NCBI GenBank assembly: GCA_015066875.1
Contig: SVNM01000003.1
Location: 1 to 64,000 of the forward strand
Origin: Ruminococcus sp.
GTDB lineage: Bacteria > Bacillota > Clostridia > Oscillospirales > Ruminococcaceae
Direction of reading: 5' to 3'
Length of the DNA: 64,000 nucleotides
Made by a program: the position numbers and the translations under genes. The notes under the pieces were generated by a model that was not told the origin of the DNA, did no database searches, and saw only the letters and a program-made list of their open reading frames with translations. Positions within the stretch are counted from its first letter, which is position 1. Each line of letters opens with the position of its first letter. Shown here in pieces: positions 8,966 through 17,759 of the stretch.

Positions 8966-9736
8966 TTATGGTTCAATAGGTAATGTTTTATATTTACCAA
9001 AGAGATATTTTTTCAGTACAACTGCATCTGCTATTGTAAGAGCTCCGTCAAGCATACAGTCGGCACTTTCCAGCTGAAGCTCGTTAAGAGTAACCTGTTT
9101 GCTGAGGGCATTAAGCAGAAGAATGAGATCAAAAACAGAAACTGTGTTATCGCAGTCGATATCGCCGTAGCTGATAGGAACTGCCTTTACGCGCTGAGGA
9201 AGAGTCTGTCCCTCAAAAGTTTCGCTGCTGTTAATAAAAATCTGATCCCAGTACCAGTGGAATATATCGTCTTCCACATAATAAACGGCAATACCTGTAT
9301 GAGTATAAGCCTCGCTGAGAATATTATCCCAGTGATCGGGAGAATTTACCCATTGCTCAAAGGTATCCTCGGCATAATAGCTACCGGCTGCGATATTTTC
9401 GGCTGCGGCACCTGTTTCGATACCGAAGCTGTACAAAGCAGTATCAAAAAGCTCGCCTGTAGGACGATTATGGTCAAAACGCTGTACAAGCTCCTGAGAA
9501 CGGACCTCAGAAACCTCACAGAGAACAGGCACTAAATACAAAGGCTCAAGGCCATGTTCGATACGTGCTTCATTAACAAGCACAGCGACCTCATTTATCT
9601 GAGCCTCAATATCATCATATGCATCGGTGCTGCCTGATGAGCACACAGGCACAGCACCACAGAATGTAATAGCTACGGCTAATGTGGCAGAAACGACTTT
9701 TCTGAAAAACAGAGAACACGATTTATGCATTTTCAA
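8966..9736 (-). CDS. Secreted CAP/SCP-domain protein with C-terminal dockerin (paralogue)
   Basis: About 256 residues: basic N-terminus and hydrophobic signal segment (to about 33), CAP domain (about 47-172) with FDHNRPTGELF, AAENIAAG and NSPDHWDNIL motifs, and a divergent dockerin (about 190-250; DIDCDNTVS and DCMLDGALT loops). GGGAGG at 9745-9750 places the start at TTG 9736 (spacing 8); an ATG at 9730 in the same frame is possible and a GTG at 9745 overlaps the ribosome site. First gene of a two-gene unit with the CAP-dockerin gene downstream. Confidence 0.87.
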   Translation of the reverse strand: MKMHKSCSLFFRKVVSATLAVAITFCGAVPVCSSGSTDAYDDIEAQINEVAVLVNEARIEHGLEPLYLVPVLCEVSEVRSQELVQRFDHNRPTGELFDTALYSFGIETGAAAENIAAGSYYAEDTFEQWVNSPDHWDNILSEAYTHTGIAVYYVEDDIFHWYWDQIFINSSETFEGQTLPQRVKAVPISYGDIDCDNTVSVFDLILLLNALSKQVTLNELQLESADCMLDGALTIADAVVLKKYLFGKYKTLPIEP

Positions 9737-9944
9737 GCAGAACACCTCCCGAATAAACTATTTGTTATGTATATTTTATCATAATTCATCGCATTTTTAA
9801 AGAGGTTTTACATATTTTCGTTAATTATGCACAAAAACTTTCTCTGATTTACACAAACGCAGTCTGAATATTTATACATATGGTAATTTCTGCTCCCGAT
9901 TATCCCCTCAGGCAGTGCGTTTTTCCCGATATTCCGTAAAAAAT

Positions 9945-9977
9945 AAGGGTATCATACCATACGGTACGATACCCTTT
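9945..9977 (-). terminator. Intrinsic terminator after the HTH-cupin-ligase gene
   Basis: AAGGGTATC and GATACCCTT plus an inner TACC/GGTA pair form a stem with one A-C mismatch; the minus strand continues into ATTTTTTAC. It lies just downstream of the stop at 10000. Confidence 0.75.
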
Positions 9978-9999
9978 TACTGTTTTTTTATTATCAGAC

Positions 10000-12300
10000 T
10001 CAGCCCTTAAGCTCTACTCTTCTGATCTTTCCGCTGATAGTCTTGGGGAGTTCTTCTCTGAACTCTACTATTCTCGGATATTTGTAAGGCGCTGTACGCT
10101 TCTTTACATACTGCTGGATTTCCTTCTTGAGCTCATCTGTGCCCTCTGTTCCCTTTGTAAGAACTATTGTTGCCTTTACTACCTGTCCTCTTATTTCATC
10201 GGGAGCTGCTGTAACTGCACATTCAAGAACATAAGGAAGCTCCATAATAACGCTCTCGATTTCGAATGGTCCGATACGATAGCCTGATGACTTGATAAGA
10301 TCATCAACTCGTCCCACATACCAGAGGTAGCCGTCTTCATCGCGCCAAGCAGTATCACCTGTATGATAAACATCGTCGTGCCATGCCTCATCGGTCTTAT
10401 CCTGAGCTTTATAGTACTCCATAAAGAGTCCGCAGGGAGTCTTTTCGTGTGTGCGGATACAGATTTCGCCTGTTTCGCCCACCTTTGCGCTTGATCCGTC
10501 AGGCATAAGTATATCAACGTCATAAAGAACGCTGGGAATTCCCATAGAACCGGGCTTTGCGTTCATTCCCACAAAGTTACCGATTACAAGAGTTGTCTCT
10601 GTCTGGCCGAAGCCTTCCATAAGCTTAACGCCTGTTGCCTTGAGGAACTGGTTGTAAACCTCAGGGTTAAGAGCCTCGCCCGCTACTGTAGCATACTTTA
10701 TAGAGCTAAGGTCGAACTTTGAAAGGTCTTCCTTGATAAAGAAACGGTACATTGTAGGCGGAGCACAGAATGTTGTGATATTATACTTGGCAAACATAGG
10801 AAGGATCTTGTTTGCGTCGAACTTGTCAAAGTCATAAACAAAGACACAGGTCTCGCTCATCCACTGGCCGTAGAGCTTACCCCACAGAGCCTTACCCCAG
10901 CCTGTATCTGAGATTGTAAGGTGAACGCCGTTAGGATCAACGTTGTGCCAGTAGCGTGCTGTAATGAAGTGTCCCAGAGGATACTTGTGGTTGTGCATTG
11001 CAATTTTCGGATAGCCTGTTGTACCTGAAGTAAAGTACATAAGCATAGGCTCTGATCCGCAGGCTGTCTCGTCCTGTGAGGGACGCTCGAAAACATCGCT
11101 CTGCTCTGCAATGCCCTTATCGAAGTCAAGCCAGCCTTCACGCTGACCGTGAGCCATGATCTTGAGAATGGGGAAATCACAGTTATTTGCGCCAAGCTCT
11201 GCCTGATGAGCAACATCACCGTCACCTGTGCAGACAATAGCCTTTACGCCTGCAGCCTTGAAGCGATAATCGAAGTCGTGCTCTACAAGAAGATTTGTAG
11301 CGGGAATAACAATAGCTCCGATTTTATGAAGAGCAAGAATAGAGAACCAGAACTGGTAATGACGCTTGAGAACAAGCATAACTCTGTCGCCCTTCTTGAT
11401 GCCGATTGAACGGAAATAGTTAGCTGTCATGTTTGAATATTTCTTGATATCAGCAAATGTGAAGAATTTTTCTTCAAGCTCGTTTGAAACATAGATAAGA
11501 GCTTTCTTGTCGGGATTTTTCTCAGCAAGAGCATCAACAATATCAAAAGCAAAGTTGAATTTTTCCTCGTTGAAGAACTGGATACCCGAAAGCTTGCCCT
11601 CGCTGTCCTTTGAAACCTTTACAAACTTGTCCGAAACGGGATTCTGAACCTTTGCAAGCTCGAAGTTTGTAACTCCGGGAAGCTGGATAGGCTGGATATG
11701 AGTGATCTGCTGTGGAGTTTCGTCAAGAACAACAGCGTAAATCTTACACTCCTGACCGCCTGTAGCCCATACATCGTGGGGCTCTGAGCTGTCGTAGTAG
11801 ATAGAATCGCCTTCGTTGAGTACTTCCTCGTTATCGCCGATTCTTACCTTAAGCTGACCGCTGATAACGATATCGAACTCCTGTCCCTTATGAGTAGAAA
11901 GATGAGGTTCACGGATATCCTCGTCAACGTAAGGAATTGTAACGAGGAATGGCTCGGCAATCTTGTTTCTGAACTTAGGAGCAAGACGCTCGTACTTAAA
12001 GCCCTGACGGCGTGCAATTGGCACACCCTCGCCCTTACGTGTAATATTGTAACTGCTGAGGCTGGGGCTTACACCCTCCATAATATCTGTGATTTCAACG
12101 TTGCAGACATCTGCAAATTTATAAATGAATGTAAAGCTGAAGTCCTTGGTACCGCTTTCGTAGGCAAGGTATTCTTCAAGAGTTACATCGGTTTTTTCAG
12201 CAATCTCTTCAGGAGTATAGCCTACTGATTCACGCACGGCTATAATTCGCTGGGCAACCTCTCTTATTTTATTTTCGGGATCCATTATTTTTCCGCTCAT
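10000..12300 (-). CDS. HTH-cupin-AMP-forming acyl-CoA synthetase fusion
   Basis: 766 residues with three modules: an XRE-type helix-turn-helix (about 10-76, containing YTPEEIAEKTDVTLEEYLAY), a cupin_2 domain (about 105-195, GQEFDIVISGQLKVRIGD then EPHDVWA), and a full ANL-superfamily acyl-CoA synthetase with the P-loop FTSGTTGYPK (about 423-432), FGQTETT, the hinge region SSGYRIGPFEIE and C-terminal catalytic lysine segment PKTISGKIRR. The ligase resembles medium-chain or acetyl-CoA synthetases, activating a carboxylate with ATP and CoA. The fused XRE-cupin pair looks like a small-molecule-responsive repressor. ATG 12300 has AAAGGAG nine bases upstream. Substrate unknown. Confidence 0.88.
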   Translation of the reverse strand: MSGKIMDPENKIREVAQRIIAVRESVGYTPEEIAEKTDVTLEEYLAYESGTKDFSFTFIYKFADVCNVEITDIMEGVSPSLSSYNITRKGEGVPIARRQGFKYERLAPKFRNKIAEPFLVTIPYVDEDIREPHLSTHKGQEFDIVISGQLKVRIGDNEEVLNEGDSIYYDSSEPHDVWATGGQECKIYAVVLDETPQQITHIQPIQLPGVTNFELAKVQNPVSDKFVKVSKDSEGKLSGIQFFNEEKFNFAFDIVDALAEKNPDKKALIYVSNELEEKFFTFADIKKYSNMTANYFRSIGIKKGDRVMLVLKRHYQFWFSILALHKIGAIVIPATNLLVEHDFDYRFKAAGVKAIVCTGDGDVAHQAELGANNCDFPILKIMAHGQREGWLDFDKGIAEQSDVFERPSQDETACGSEPMLMYFTSGTTGYPKIAMHNHKYPLGHFITARYWHNVDPNGVHLTISDTGWGKALWGKLYGQWMSETCVFVYDFDKFDANKILPMFAKYNITTFCAPPTMYRFFIKEDLSKFDLSSIKYATVAGEALNPEVYNQFLKATGVKLMEGFGQTETTLVIGNFVGMNAKPGSMGIPSVLYDVDILMPDGSSAKVGETGEICIRTHEKTPCGLFMEYYKAQDKTDEAWHDDVYHTGDTAWRDEDGYLWYVGRVDDLIKSSGYRIGPFEIESVIMELPYVLECAVTAAPDEIRGQVVKATIVLTKGTEGTDELKKEIQQYVKKRTAPYKYPRIVEFREELPKTISGKIRRVELKG

Positions 12301-12378
12301 GGTAAGCTACTCCTTTCCGGCATAGTAAAAATTAATGCGAGCGAATTTCCTTCCCACAGGAAAGCTCACATACGATAT

Positions 12379-12407
12379 ATTATACCATTATTGAAGCAGA
12401 TTGTCAA
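12379..12407 (-). promoter_or_regulatory. Consensus sigma-A promoter of the fusion gene
   Basis: Minus strand TTGACA (12402-12407), 17-base spacer, TATAAT (12379-12384), a perfect consensus, about 80 bases upstream of the ATG at 12300. The long leader could hold an autoregulatory site for the HTH domain. A weak hairpin CCGAT/ATCGG at 12415-12428 just upstream may end the preceding cassette. Confidence 0.85.
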
Positions 12408-12436
12408 CAAAAATCCGATATAAATCGGCTGTTTTT

Positions 12437-12739
12437 TCAATTGATTCTGTATATAACCTCAGCGATTGTTTCCCCGTTGCAGTATGCTGAGGTTACAGGC
12501 TGATTATTGTAGTACATAGCCTCTGCCTTCTTATGGGCAAAGAAAAGATTTACGCTTACCTCTCTCACAACTCCCGCAAGAGGCATAATACACGGATATC
12601 CGTTGTTTATTTCCTCGCCGAGACAGCGCATCATATATTTCGGATACGGCACAGAGGGCAGAGTTATACTGCTCAGCTCAGGCAGAGTATCAACACGGGG
12701 ATAGCCGTTGTTACGGTCTGAAGAAATTATCATAGCCAT
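12437..12739 (-). CDS. Small phage-tail-like protein with NNGYP repeats
   Basis: About 100 residues. It holds two copies of an NNGYP motif (DRNNGYPRVDTLPEL and EINNGYPCIMPLAG) and no signal peptide or membrane segment. Such motifs occur in small proteins next to phage tail-fibre genes; that association is from memory and the function is unknown. AAGGAG lies 10 bases before ATG 12739; a GTG at 12745 overlapping the previous stop (GTGA) is the alternative start. Last of three tightly packed genes on the minus strand. Confidence 0.6.
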   Translation of the reverse strand: MAMIISSDRNNGYPRVDTLPELSSITLPSVPYPKYMMRCLGEEINNGYPCIMPLAGVVREVSVNLFFAHKKAEAMYYNNQPVTSAYCNGETIAEVIYRIN

Positions 12740-12741
12740 AA

Positions 12742-13695
12742 TCACTCAGCTCCTTCGCATAAAAATCCGATGGATTTGAGATACTCGGCAGACTTGCACT
12801 GAGCGGTGGTAAGTCCGTGAATATTCTGAGGGTAGTAGCTTGTGTTGTTGTTGGTGATATTCACCCTGTCGCCCTTAACCTCGCTGTCGTAGAAGCATAC
12901 AGTGGAGATCAAAGAATTCCAGTAGGCAGTGTCAATATTCTCATACTCCATAACCTGATAAACGTTAGAGTGCGTTCCGTCTGCAGAAAACAGCCATTCC
13001 GATGACTCCTTATCCGTTTTACTGCGTATCTTGCCGAAAATGGCAACATCTGTCATATTTACCGACCTGAAGAAAGCCTCTCTGTTGTAGAGCGATTCAG
13101 CAGTTTCAAGAATGTCGAAATTCACATTGATGTGACAGCAGTTAAGGCTTCCTCCGTAGAAAAGAGGGTGGGGTCCGGCATTTTCCGCAGTGATAACAAA
13201 GGTGCAGTAGCTTGCCTCAATGTATCTGTTTCCGTCAGACATAAAGCCTTTGTAGGTGTAATTGCTGTTTGCAAGAAGCGTTGAAGGCTTGAAACTGCAC
13301 GCTATACTGCAGTTTGAAAATACAATGGGACAATCCTCAAGATCTGAGGGAGAATACAGGAAATACGTTATTGCTCCGCTGAGGTAGATGTTCTCCATTT
13401 TCAGATTTTTCACAGTCATACTCCAGGGCGCATCATAGCGTGAACACGATGTAAACACGTTTGCACAGCCTGCCTGATTGGTGTAGTAGATATTTCTTAT
13501 GGTGTGTCCGTTTCCGTCCAGTTCAGCGCATTTGAGCGTAATGGGACTGAAGCTTTCCGCATAAGCTGTCTCGTTGAAATCAATATCCGCGTCAAGTCTG
13601 AAATAAGCGGTGGTGCCTCCCACTGTTCCTATCTCATACAGGTCATCTGCCGTAAGAATGATATACGGATCCGTCTGTGTTCCTGTGCCTGTCAT
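12742..13695 (-). CDS. Beta-helix-like putative phage tail/receptor-binding protein
   Basis: 317 residues beginning GTGTQTDPYIILTADDLYEI, then FRLDADIDF and LDGNGHTIRNIYY, the pattern of right-handed beta-helix or GLUG-type repeats in phage tail fibres and surface proteins. There is no signal peptide, so it is not secreted by Sec. ATG 13695 has AAGGAGG seven bases upstream and overlaps the preceding gene by 4 bases (ATGA). I infer a structural tail-fibre role from the fold pattern and from the neighbours; no catalytic motif is visible. Confidence 0.6.
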   Translation of the reverse strand: MTGTGTQTDPYIILTADDLYEIGTVGGTTAYFRLDADIDFNETAYAESFSPITLKCAELDGNGHTIRNIYYTNQAGCANVFTSCSRYDAPWSMTVKNLKMENIYLSGAITYFLYSPSDLEDCPIVFSNCSIACSFKPSTLLANSNYTYKGFMSDGNRYIEASYCTFVITAENAGPHPLFYGGSLNCCHINVNFDILETAESLYNREAFFRSVNMTDVAIFGKIRSKTDKESSEWLFSADGTHSNVYQVMEYENIDTAYWNSLISTVCFYDSEVKGDRVNITNNNTSYYPQNIHGLTTAQCKSAEYLKSIGFLCEGAE

Positions 13696-14318
13696 ATTAT
13701 CGCCTCCTTCACAATTACATAAAGTGCATTCTTTTTATGCTCCATAGAGTCATACTGCTCTCTTGTTACGGGAATAACCTCTGGACGGGCAAGAAACACC
13801 TCTATGTTGCTGTCCATATTGTCAAGACGCTCTTCAATGGTTTCAGTATCAAAGCTGTCAATTGTCTGCTGAATCTGCTTTACTCCGTCAGAAACTACTG
13901 CGTTTATTTCGCTTATGATCTGCTCTGAAGTATCGGGAACAACGATATCACTTCCCTCAGGCGAGGGATAAACCGTTATGGGTGACATCTGATATTTCAG
14001 CACGCACGACTCGCCGTTTTCCGATGTAAAGCTTGCTCTCAGCTCAAGGTCAAGCTTTCCCGCAACCGCTGTAAAATACTCGCTTACACTCCAGTAAAGA
14101 AGCACATTTCCCTTGTCGCTTATGGGAGAAAGAATCTGCATACACTCTCCGCCTTCCGCATTGACTCCTCTTATGGAAAAGTCACAGTCAAGCAGATCTA
14201 TCCCCTCATAAATGCGTTCAAGGACAAATACTATTGTTTCTGCGTATCGCTCGCCCTGAACAAGCACATTGCACAGCGAATGAGTCGATATGTTTTTTCC
14301 GTTTGCATATACTCTCAT
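13692..14318 (-). CDS. BppU-like phage baseplate/tail protein
   Basis: 208 residues. The N-terminal 120 resemble the BppU/DUF2479 baseplate-upper-protein domain (beta-rich, VQGERYAETIVFVLERIYEG, then NVLLYWSVSEYF and GKLDLELRASF), followed by a coiled-coil stretch (about 130-180, QIISEINAVVSDGVKQIQQT) and a C-terminal REQYDSMEHKKNALYVIV segment common at the end of tail proteins. The start ATG 14318 has AAAAAAGGAGGAG upstream; the same frame stays open to 14528, but that part is the structured leader and is unlikely to be translated. First gene of the three-gene unit. Confidence 0.65.
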   Translation of the reverse strand: MRVYANGKNISTHSLCNVLVQGERYAETIVFVLERIYEGIDLLDCDFSIRGVNAEGGECMQILSPISDKGNVLLYWSVSEYFTAVAGKLDLELRASFTSENGESCVLKYQMSPITVYPSPEGSDIVVPDTSEQIISEINAVVSDGVKQIQQTIDSFDTETIEERLDNMDSNIEVFLARPEVIPVTREQYDSMEHKKNALYVIVKEAII

Positions 14319-14337
14319 TTTACTCCTCCTTTTTTGT

Positions 14338-14492
14338 GACTCCGCCTGAACATACCGTCCAAGCGGAGTCCTGTCTGCCTTGCAGACGCCGGATTTTGCT
14401 TTCAAAATCCGGACAGGGCAAATTCCCGGCGCTTTCAGCGCCGTGCAGAATACATCGTATTCTGCGTTGCGGAATTTGCCCGAGGACTCCGC
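14338..14492 (-). ncRNA. Nested multi-stem structured element upstream of the phage-like cassette
   Basis: Between 14363 and 14492 almost every base pairs. The outer stem GCGGAGTCCT (14363-14372) / AGGACTCCGC (14483-14492) encloses hairpin GTCTGC/GCAGAC (14373-14387), hairpin CCGGATTTTG/CAAAATCCGG (14389-14412) and an 11-bp stem GGGCAAATTCC (14416-14426) / GGAATTTGCCC (14471-14481). That inner stem holds hairpins CGGCGCT/AGCGCCG (14427-14443) and GCAGAATAC/GTATTCTGC (14445-14465). GACTCCGC at 14338-14345, next to the ribosome site of the following gene, can instead pair with 14363-14370. It could be a leader RNA switch, a MITE or a recombination site; no known RNA family was recognised. Confidence 0.65.
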
Positions 14493-14512
14493 AGTATCCT
14501 CTGCAAGAGAGC

Positions 14513-14556
14513 AAAAAAACAGGCTCATTCAACCGAAAGAGGTTGAATAAGCCTGA
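14513..14556 (-). terminator. Intrinsic terminator of the PL11 lyase gene
   Basis: On the minus strand AGGCTTATTCAACC pairs with GGTTGAATGAGCCT (one mismatch) and is followed by a run of seven T (14513-14519 read as A on the plus strand). It separates the lyase transcript from the structured element and phage-like genes downstream. Confidence 0.88.
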
Positions 14557-14629
14557 AAATTCACACAAAATTAACAAATAAAATGAAAGGATATGATTTA
14601 TAAATAAGTTTCACCCTATTTATCATAAA

Positions 14630-17600
14630 TTATTCTGCTACATACACTGTGGGAGCGGTAGGAAGAACTCCTGTATCTGATCCAAGGTAGAAGCTGAGGT
14701 GAGGAGGCTGGTTGTAGCCTACATTCTCTCCCGCAGCCTGTGTGCGATATTGCACATCGTGCATAAGTGTAAAAATAGGATACTCTGTAGTGAATGTTGT
14801 TCCGAATACTCTGAGAACAGCACTGTCATTTGCGGGAGCAATAATCTCCTCTCTCCAGTCGCCGAAGATATCAGCTGAAAGCGATACGTTGGACTTTGAA
14901 TAGTTATTGTAGGAAGCTTCACCTGTGAATACTCTTCCTGTACCGTGCTGGTCTACCATAAGTCTGTCAAGAACTCCTCTTTCAAGAGCACCTGTCCAGT
15001 AACAAAGCGAGTTCTGATTCCACTTTGTTACATCAGACCATACGCCAACCTGCTCCTTCTTGGAGTTGTAGATGATATTATTGTGGATACCAACGTACTC
15101 AGAGCCGGGATTTGAAGCAATGAAGTTGCCGGCAAGACATCTTCCTGTATCTCCGCCTCCTTCTTCTCTGAAGATAAGATTTCCTGTTTCACCGTCACGG
15201 AGTGAAATACCGTAGCCCTCACCCTCGTGGCACATGAAGATCTCGATACCTGGGTTTGAAGGATCGAGGTCGCCGATGTGGAATGCGTCGCCGTGTCCGA
15301 GACCTGATGTATAGAGAAGCTTACCGTTATCGTCGATTACAGCAGATCCGAGTACGATCTCGTCCTTGCCGTCAAGGTCAACGTCAGCGGGCATAGCACT
15401 ATGGTTACCATCGTGGTAGCCTGCTGCGGAAGAGTTGCTTCCTGTGTCAAACGCCCATACAAGCTCAAGCTTGCCGTTTCTGTAATTATATGCTGTAGAT
15501 GTAGTCTTTGCGTAGTAGCCTCTGTTCATAACAACACTGGGAGTCTTACCGTCAAGATAAGCAACAGCTGCAGTAAATCTGTCACATCTGTTACCCCAGT
15601 CATCGCCCCAGTCAGCAGTATTGCCTCTTGCGCACTGGAAGTCGATAGTATCAACAGCTTTACCTGTTGCGCCCTCAAATACTGTAAGATACTCAGGACC
15701 GCTGATAATACGTCCATCGCCGTTGCGGTAGTCCTTTGAACCGTCACCGATAACGGTACCCTTACCATCAACAGTGCCGTCAGCAGTCTTACAGATAAGC
15801 TCAGCCTTGCCGTTTCCGTCAAAGTCATAAACCATCATCTGAGTGTAGTGAGCGCCTGCACGGATATTCTTTCCGAGGTCAACTCTCCACAGCTGAGTTC
15901 CGTCCATTTCATAGCAATCGATGAAAACGTTGCCTGTATATCCTGCATTAGCGTTATCCTTAGAGTTTGAAGGATCCCACTTGAGAATAATCTCGTACTC
16001 GCCGTCGCCGTCAACGTCACCTACTGAAGCGTCATTTGCACTGTAAGTATACTCTACTCCATCGGGAGTTGTTCCGCCTGCGGGCTTGTTAAGAGGAATA
16101 TCAAAATAAGCACCGCTCTGTCCTGTACTCTTTGTTGAGAGATTTCTTGAAGTCTGAGCGTACTCTGTCATTTCGCCGTTAACAAATGTATCGATAGTGT
16201 ACCAGTCTGTAGCTGTACCTGATGCATCAAGATAGTTTGAAGCCTGCTGGAGTGTAAATGTACCCAGCTTAGTCTCGCCGTTTTTCCACAGGTCGAATGT
16301 TGTTGAAGGATCATCTGTAGCAAGAATTCTCCATGAAACAAGAACGCCCTTTCCTGTGTATGCTGCGGAAACGCCTCTGTTGAGCTTTTCAACCTGTCTG
16401 CCGTTCTTGGGCTTAACAGGAGTTGCAGAAGAAGCATCTGTCTCGATAAGCTCGATGTAGTCCATATTTGGACCGCCGTTTGCTGTTGTAGCATATGCCT
16501 TGATTGTATTCTTGCCTGCCTTGAGCGGAAGAACGATTGTATTTGTAGCCCATTCAGTCCATGCGCCTGTGCCGTTGAAGTCCATATTATAAGCTTCTGT
16601 AGTGCTTCCGTTGACAGTAATGCTTACAGGTCTGTTCACTTCTGTGCCGTTTGCATAGCGGAAATCAACCTGATAGTTGCCGTCCTCAGGAACAGTAACC
16701 GTCCACTCAACGTAGCTTCCCACAGCATTGTTATAGTTGAAGTAGCCCTCGCCGGCAAAGCCTGCGTTTGTATTCTCTGACCAGCCATCATACATTTCAG
16801 CTTCGATAGCATAGTAGCGGTCGGGAACAGTAACGGGCGGGGCTGTAGTAGTCGTTGTGGTGGTAGTTGTTGTTGTGGTTGTAGTAGTAGTTGTTGTTGT
16901 TGTCTCAGCAGTTGTTGTAGTAGTAGTTGTTGTTGTCAGCTGAATATCCTCAGGCATAAGATAAAGTGTATCCTGAGCTCCGCAGAATCCGCAGATTTCA
17001 AAGCTGTTGATTACAGGAGTGCTCTCGCCGTCAATAGCGATAAAGCTGATTTTATTCACGCCTGCCTCAAGATAAACTGTAACGATGGCTTCGCCTGTTA
17101 CACCCTCTTCTGTAGCAGTAAAATCAAGGATAGCAGCTCTGTTTGAGTCATTTGCGGAAACATAAAGCTTTGAAGCGCTGTCTGCTGTATATGATACACG
17201 GATTTTATGAACTCCGCTGATATCTGTGCTGAGTGTAAATGAAGCCTTTGAACCTGCTGTGCCGAATTCAAGGCCGTTGTCTCCGATTACAGTACCCTCA
17301 AGCACCGCTTCGGAAGAAACCATAGTAACATTGGGTGTTCCGTCGCTTCTTACATATTCACCGATGCGTCTTGTTCTGTCGCCTGTAGCGTCCCACAGCA
17401 TAACTGCAACAACGTCAGCCATATTTACTGTAGAATCCTGTACTGCGTCTGCGGGAATAAGATTTTCATCGCTGAGCAGAGTCATCTGTGCAACATGCTT
17501 CTGGATAATAAGAGCGTCCTCAAGCTTTACAAGATTATCATTGTTTGCATCGCCGATAACATAATATTTTCCGTCAGTTTCTGTTGAAGCTGTTGCGTTT

Positions 17601-17695
17601 GAAGCAGGTGCCACATAAAGAGATGAAGCAACCATTGCTGTACAAGTTACGCAGGAAAAAGCTCTTGTGAGCTTTCTTTTAAGTTTACCCTTCAT
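14630..17695 (-). CDS. Dockerin-bearing PL11 rhamnogalacturonan lyase with CBM35-like module
   Basis: Secreted pectinase of 1021 residues expected to cleave the rhamnogalacturonan I backbone by beta-elimination. Domains: signal peptide (1 to about 37); type I dockerin (about 46-103, GDANNDNLVKLEDAL); a beta-sandwich CBM-like module (about 115-238); a poly-Thr linker (about 250-285); CBM6/35-like module starting YYAIEAEMYDGW (about 290-420); PL11 catalytic beta-propeller (about 433-1021) with calcium-loop repeats such as GDVDGDGEYE and YDFDGNGKAE. GGAGG lies inside a first in-frame ATG codon at 17710, so the second ATG (17695) is the start. Terminator and promoter are both evident. Confidence 0.9.
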   Translation of the reverse strand: MKGKLKRKLTRAFSCVTCTAMVASSLYVAPASNATASTETDGKYYVIGDANNDNLVKLEDALIIQKHVAQMTLLSDENLIPADAVQDSTVNMADVVAVMLWDATGDRTRRIGEYVRSDGTPNVTMVSSEAVLEGTVIGDNGLEFGTAGSKASFTLSTDISGVHKIRVSYTADSASKLYVSANDSNRAAILDFTATEEGVTGEAIVTVYLEAGVNKISFIAIDGESTPVINSFEICGFCGAQDTLYLMPEDIQLTTTTTTTTTAETTTTTTTTTTTTTTTTTTTTAPPVTVPDRYYAIEAEMYDGWSENTNAGFAGEGYFNYNNAVGSYVEWTVTVPEDGNYQVDFRYANGTEVNRPVSITVNGSTTEAYNMDFNGTGAWTEWATNTIVLPLKAGKNTIKAYATTANGGPNMDYIELIETDASSATPVKPKNGRQVEKLNRGVSAAYTGKGVLVSWRILATDDPSTTFDLWKNGETKLGTFTLQQASNYLDASGTATDWYTIDTFVNGEMTEYAQTSRNLSTKSTGQSGAYFDIPLNKPAGGTTPDGVEYTYSANDASVGDVDGDGEYEIILKWDPSNSKDNANAGYTGNVFIDCYEMDGTQLWRVDLGKNIRAGAHYTQMMVYDFDGNGKAELICKTADGTVDGKGTVIGDGSKDYRNGDGRIISGPEYLTVFEGATGKAVDTIDFQCARGNTADWGDDWGNRCDRFTAAVAYLDGKTPSVVMNRGYYAKTTSTAYNYRNGKLELVWAFDTGSNSSAAGYHDGNHSAMPADVDLDGKDEIVLGSAVIDDNGKLLYTSGLGHGDAFHIGDLDPSNPGIEIFMCHEGEGYGISLRDGETGNLIFREEGGGDTGRCLAGNFIASNPGSEYVGIHNNIIYNSKKEQVGVWSDVTKWNQNSLCYWTGALERGVLDRLMVDQHGTGRVFTGEASYNNYSKSNVSLSADIFGDWREEIIAPANDSAVLRVFGTTFTTEYPIFTLMHDVQYRTQAAGENVGYNQPPHLSFYLGSDTGVLPTAPTVYVAE

Positions 17696-17759
17696 AAAAT
17701 TGCCCTCCATAAAGTTAATTAATTCAATTTAGTCAAGAACTATATATTTAATTGCTTTT

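Noticed and set aside
14319..14528. Open frame extending the BppU-like gene by 70 codons upstream
   Set aside because: It runs through the nested stem structure, lacks a ribosome site, and a strong AAGGAGGAG sits before ATG 14318.
16850..16945. Tandem GTTGTTGTAG-like repeats
   Set aside because: They are the low-complexity codons of the poly-threonine linker of the PL11 protein (likewise 21069-21216 in the SGNH protein), not CRISPR or satellite DNA.
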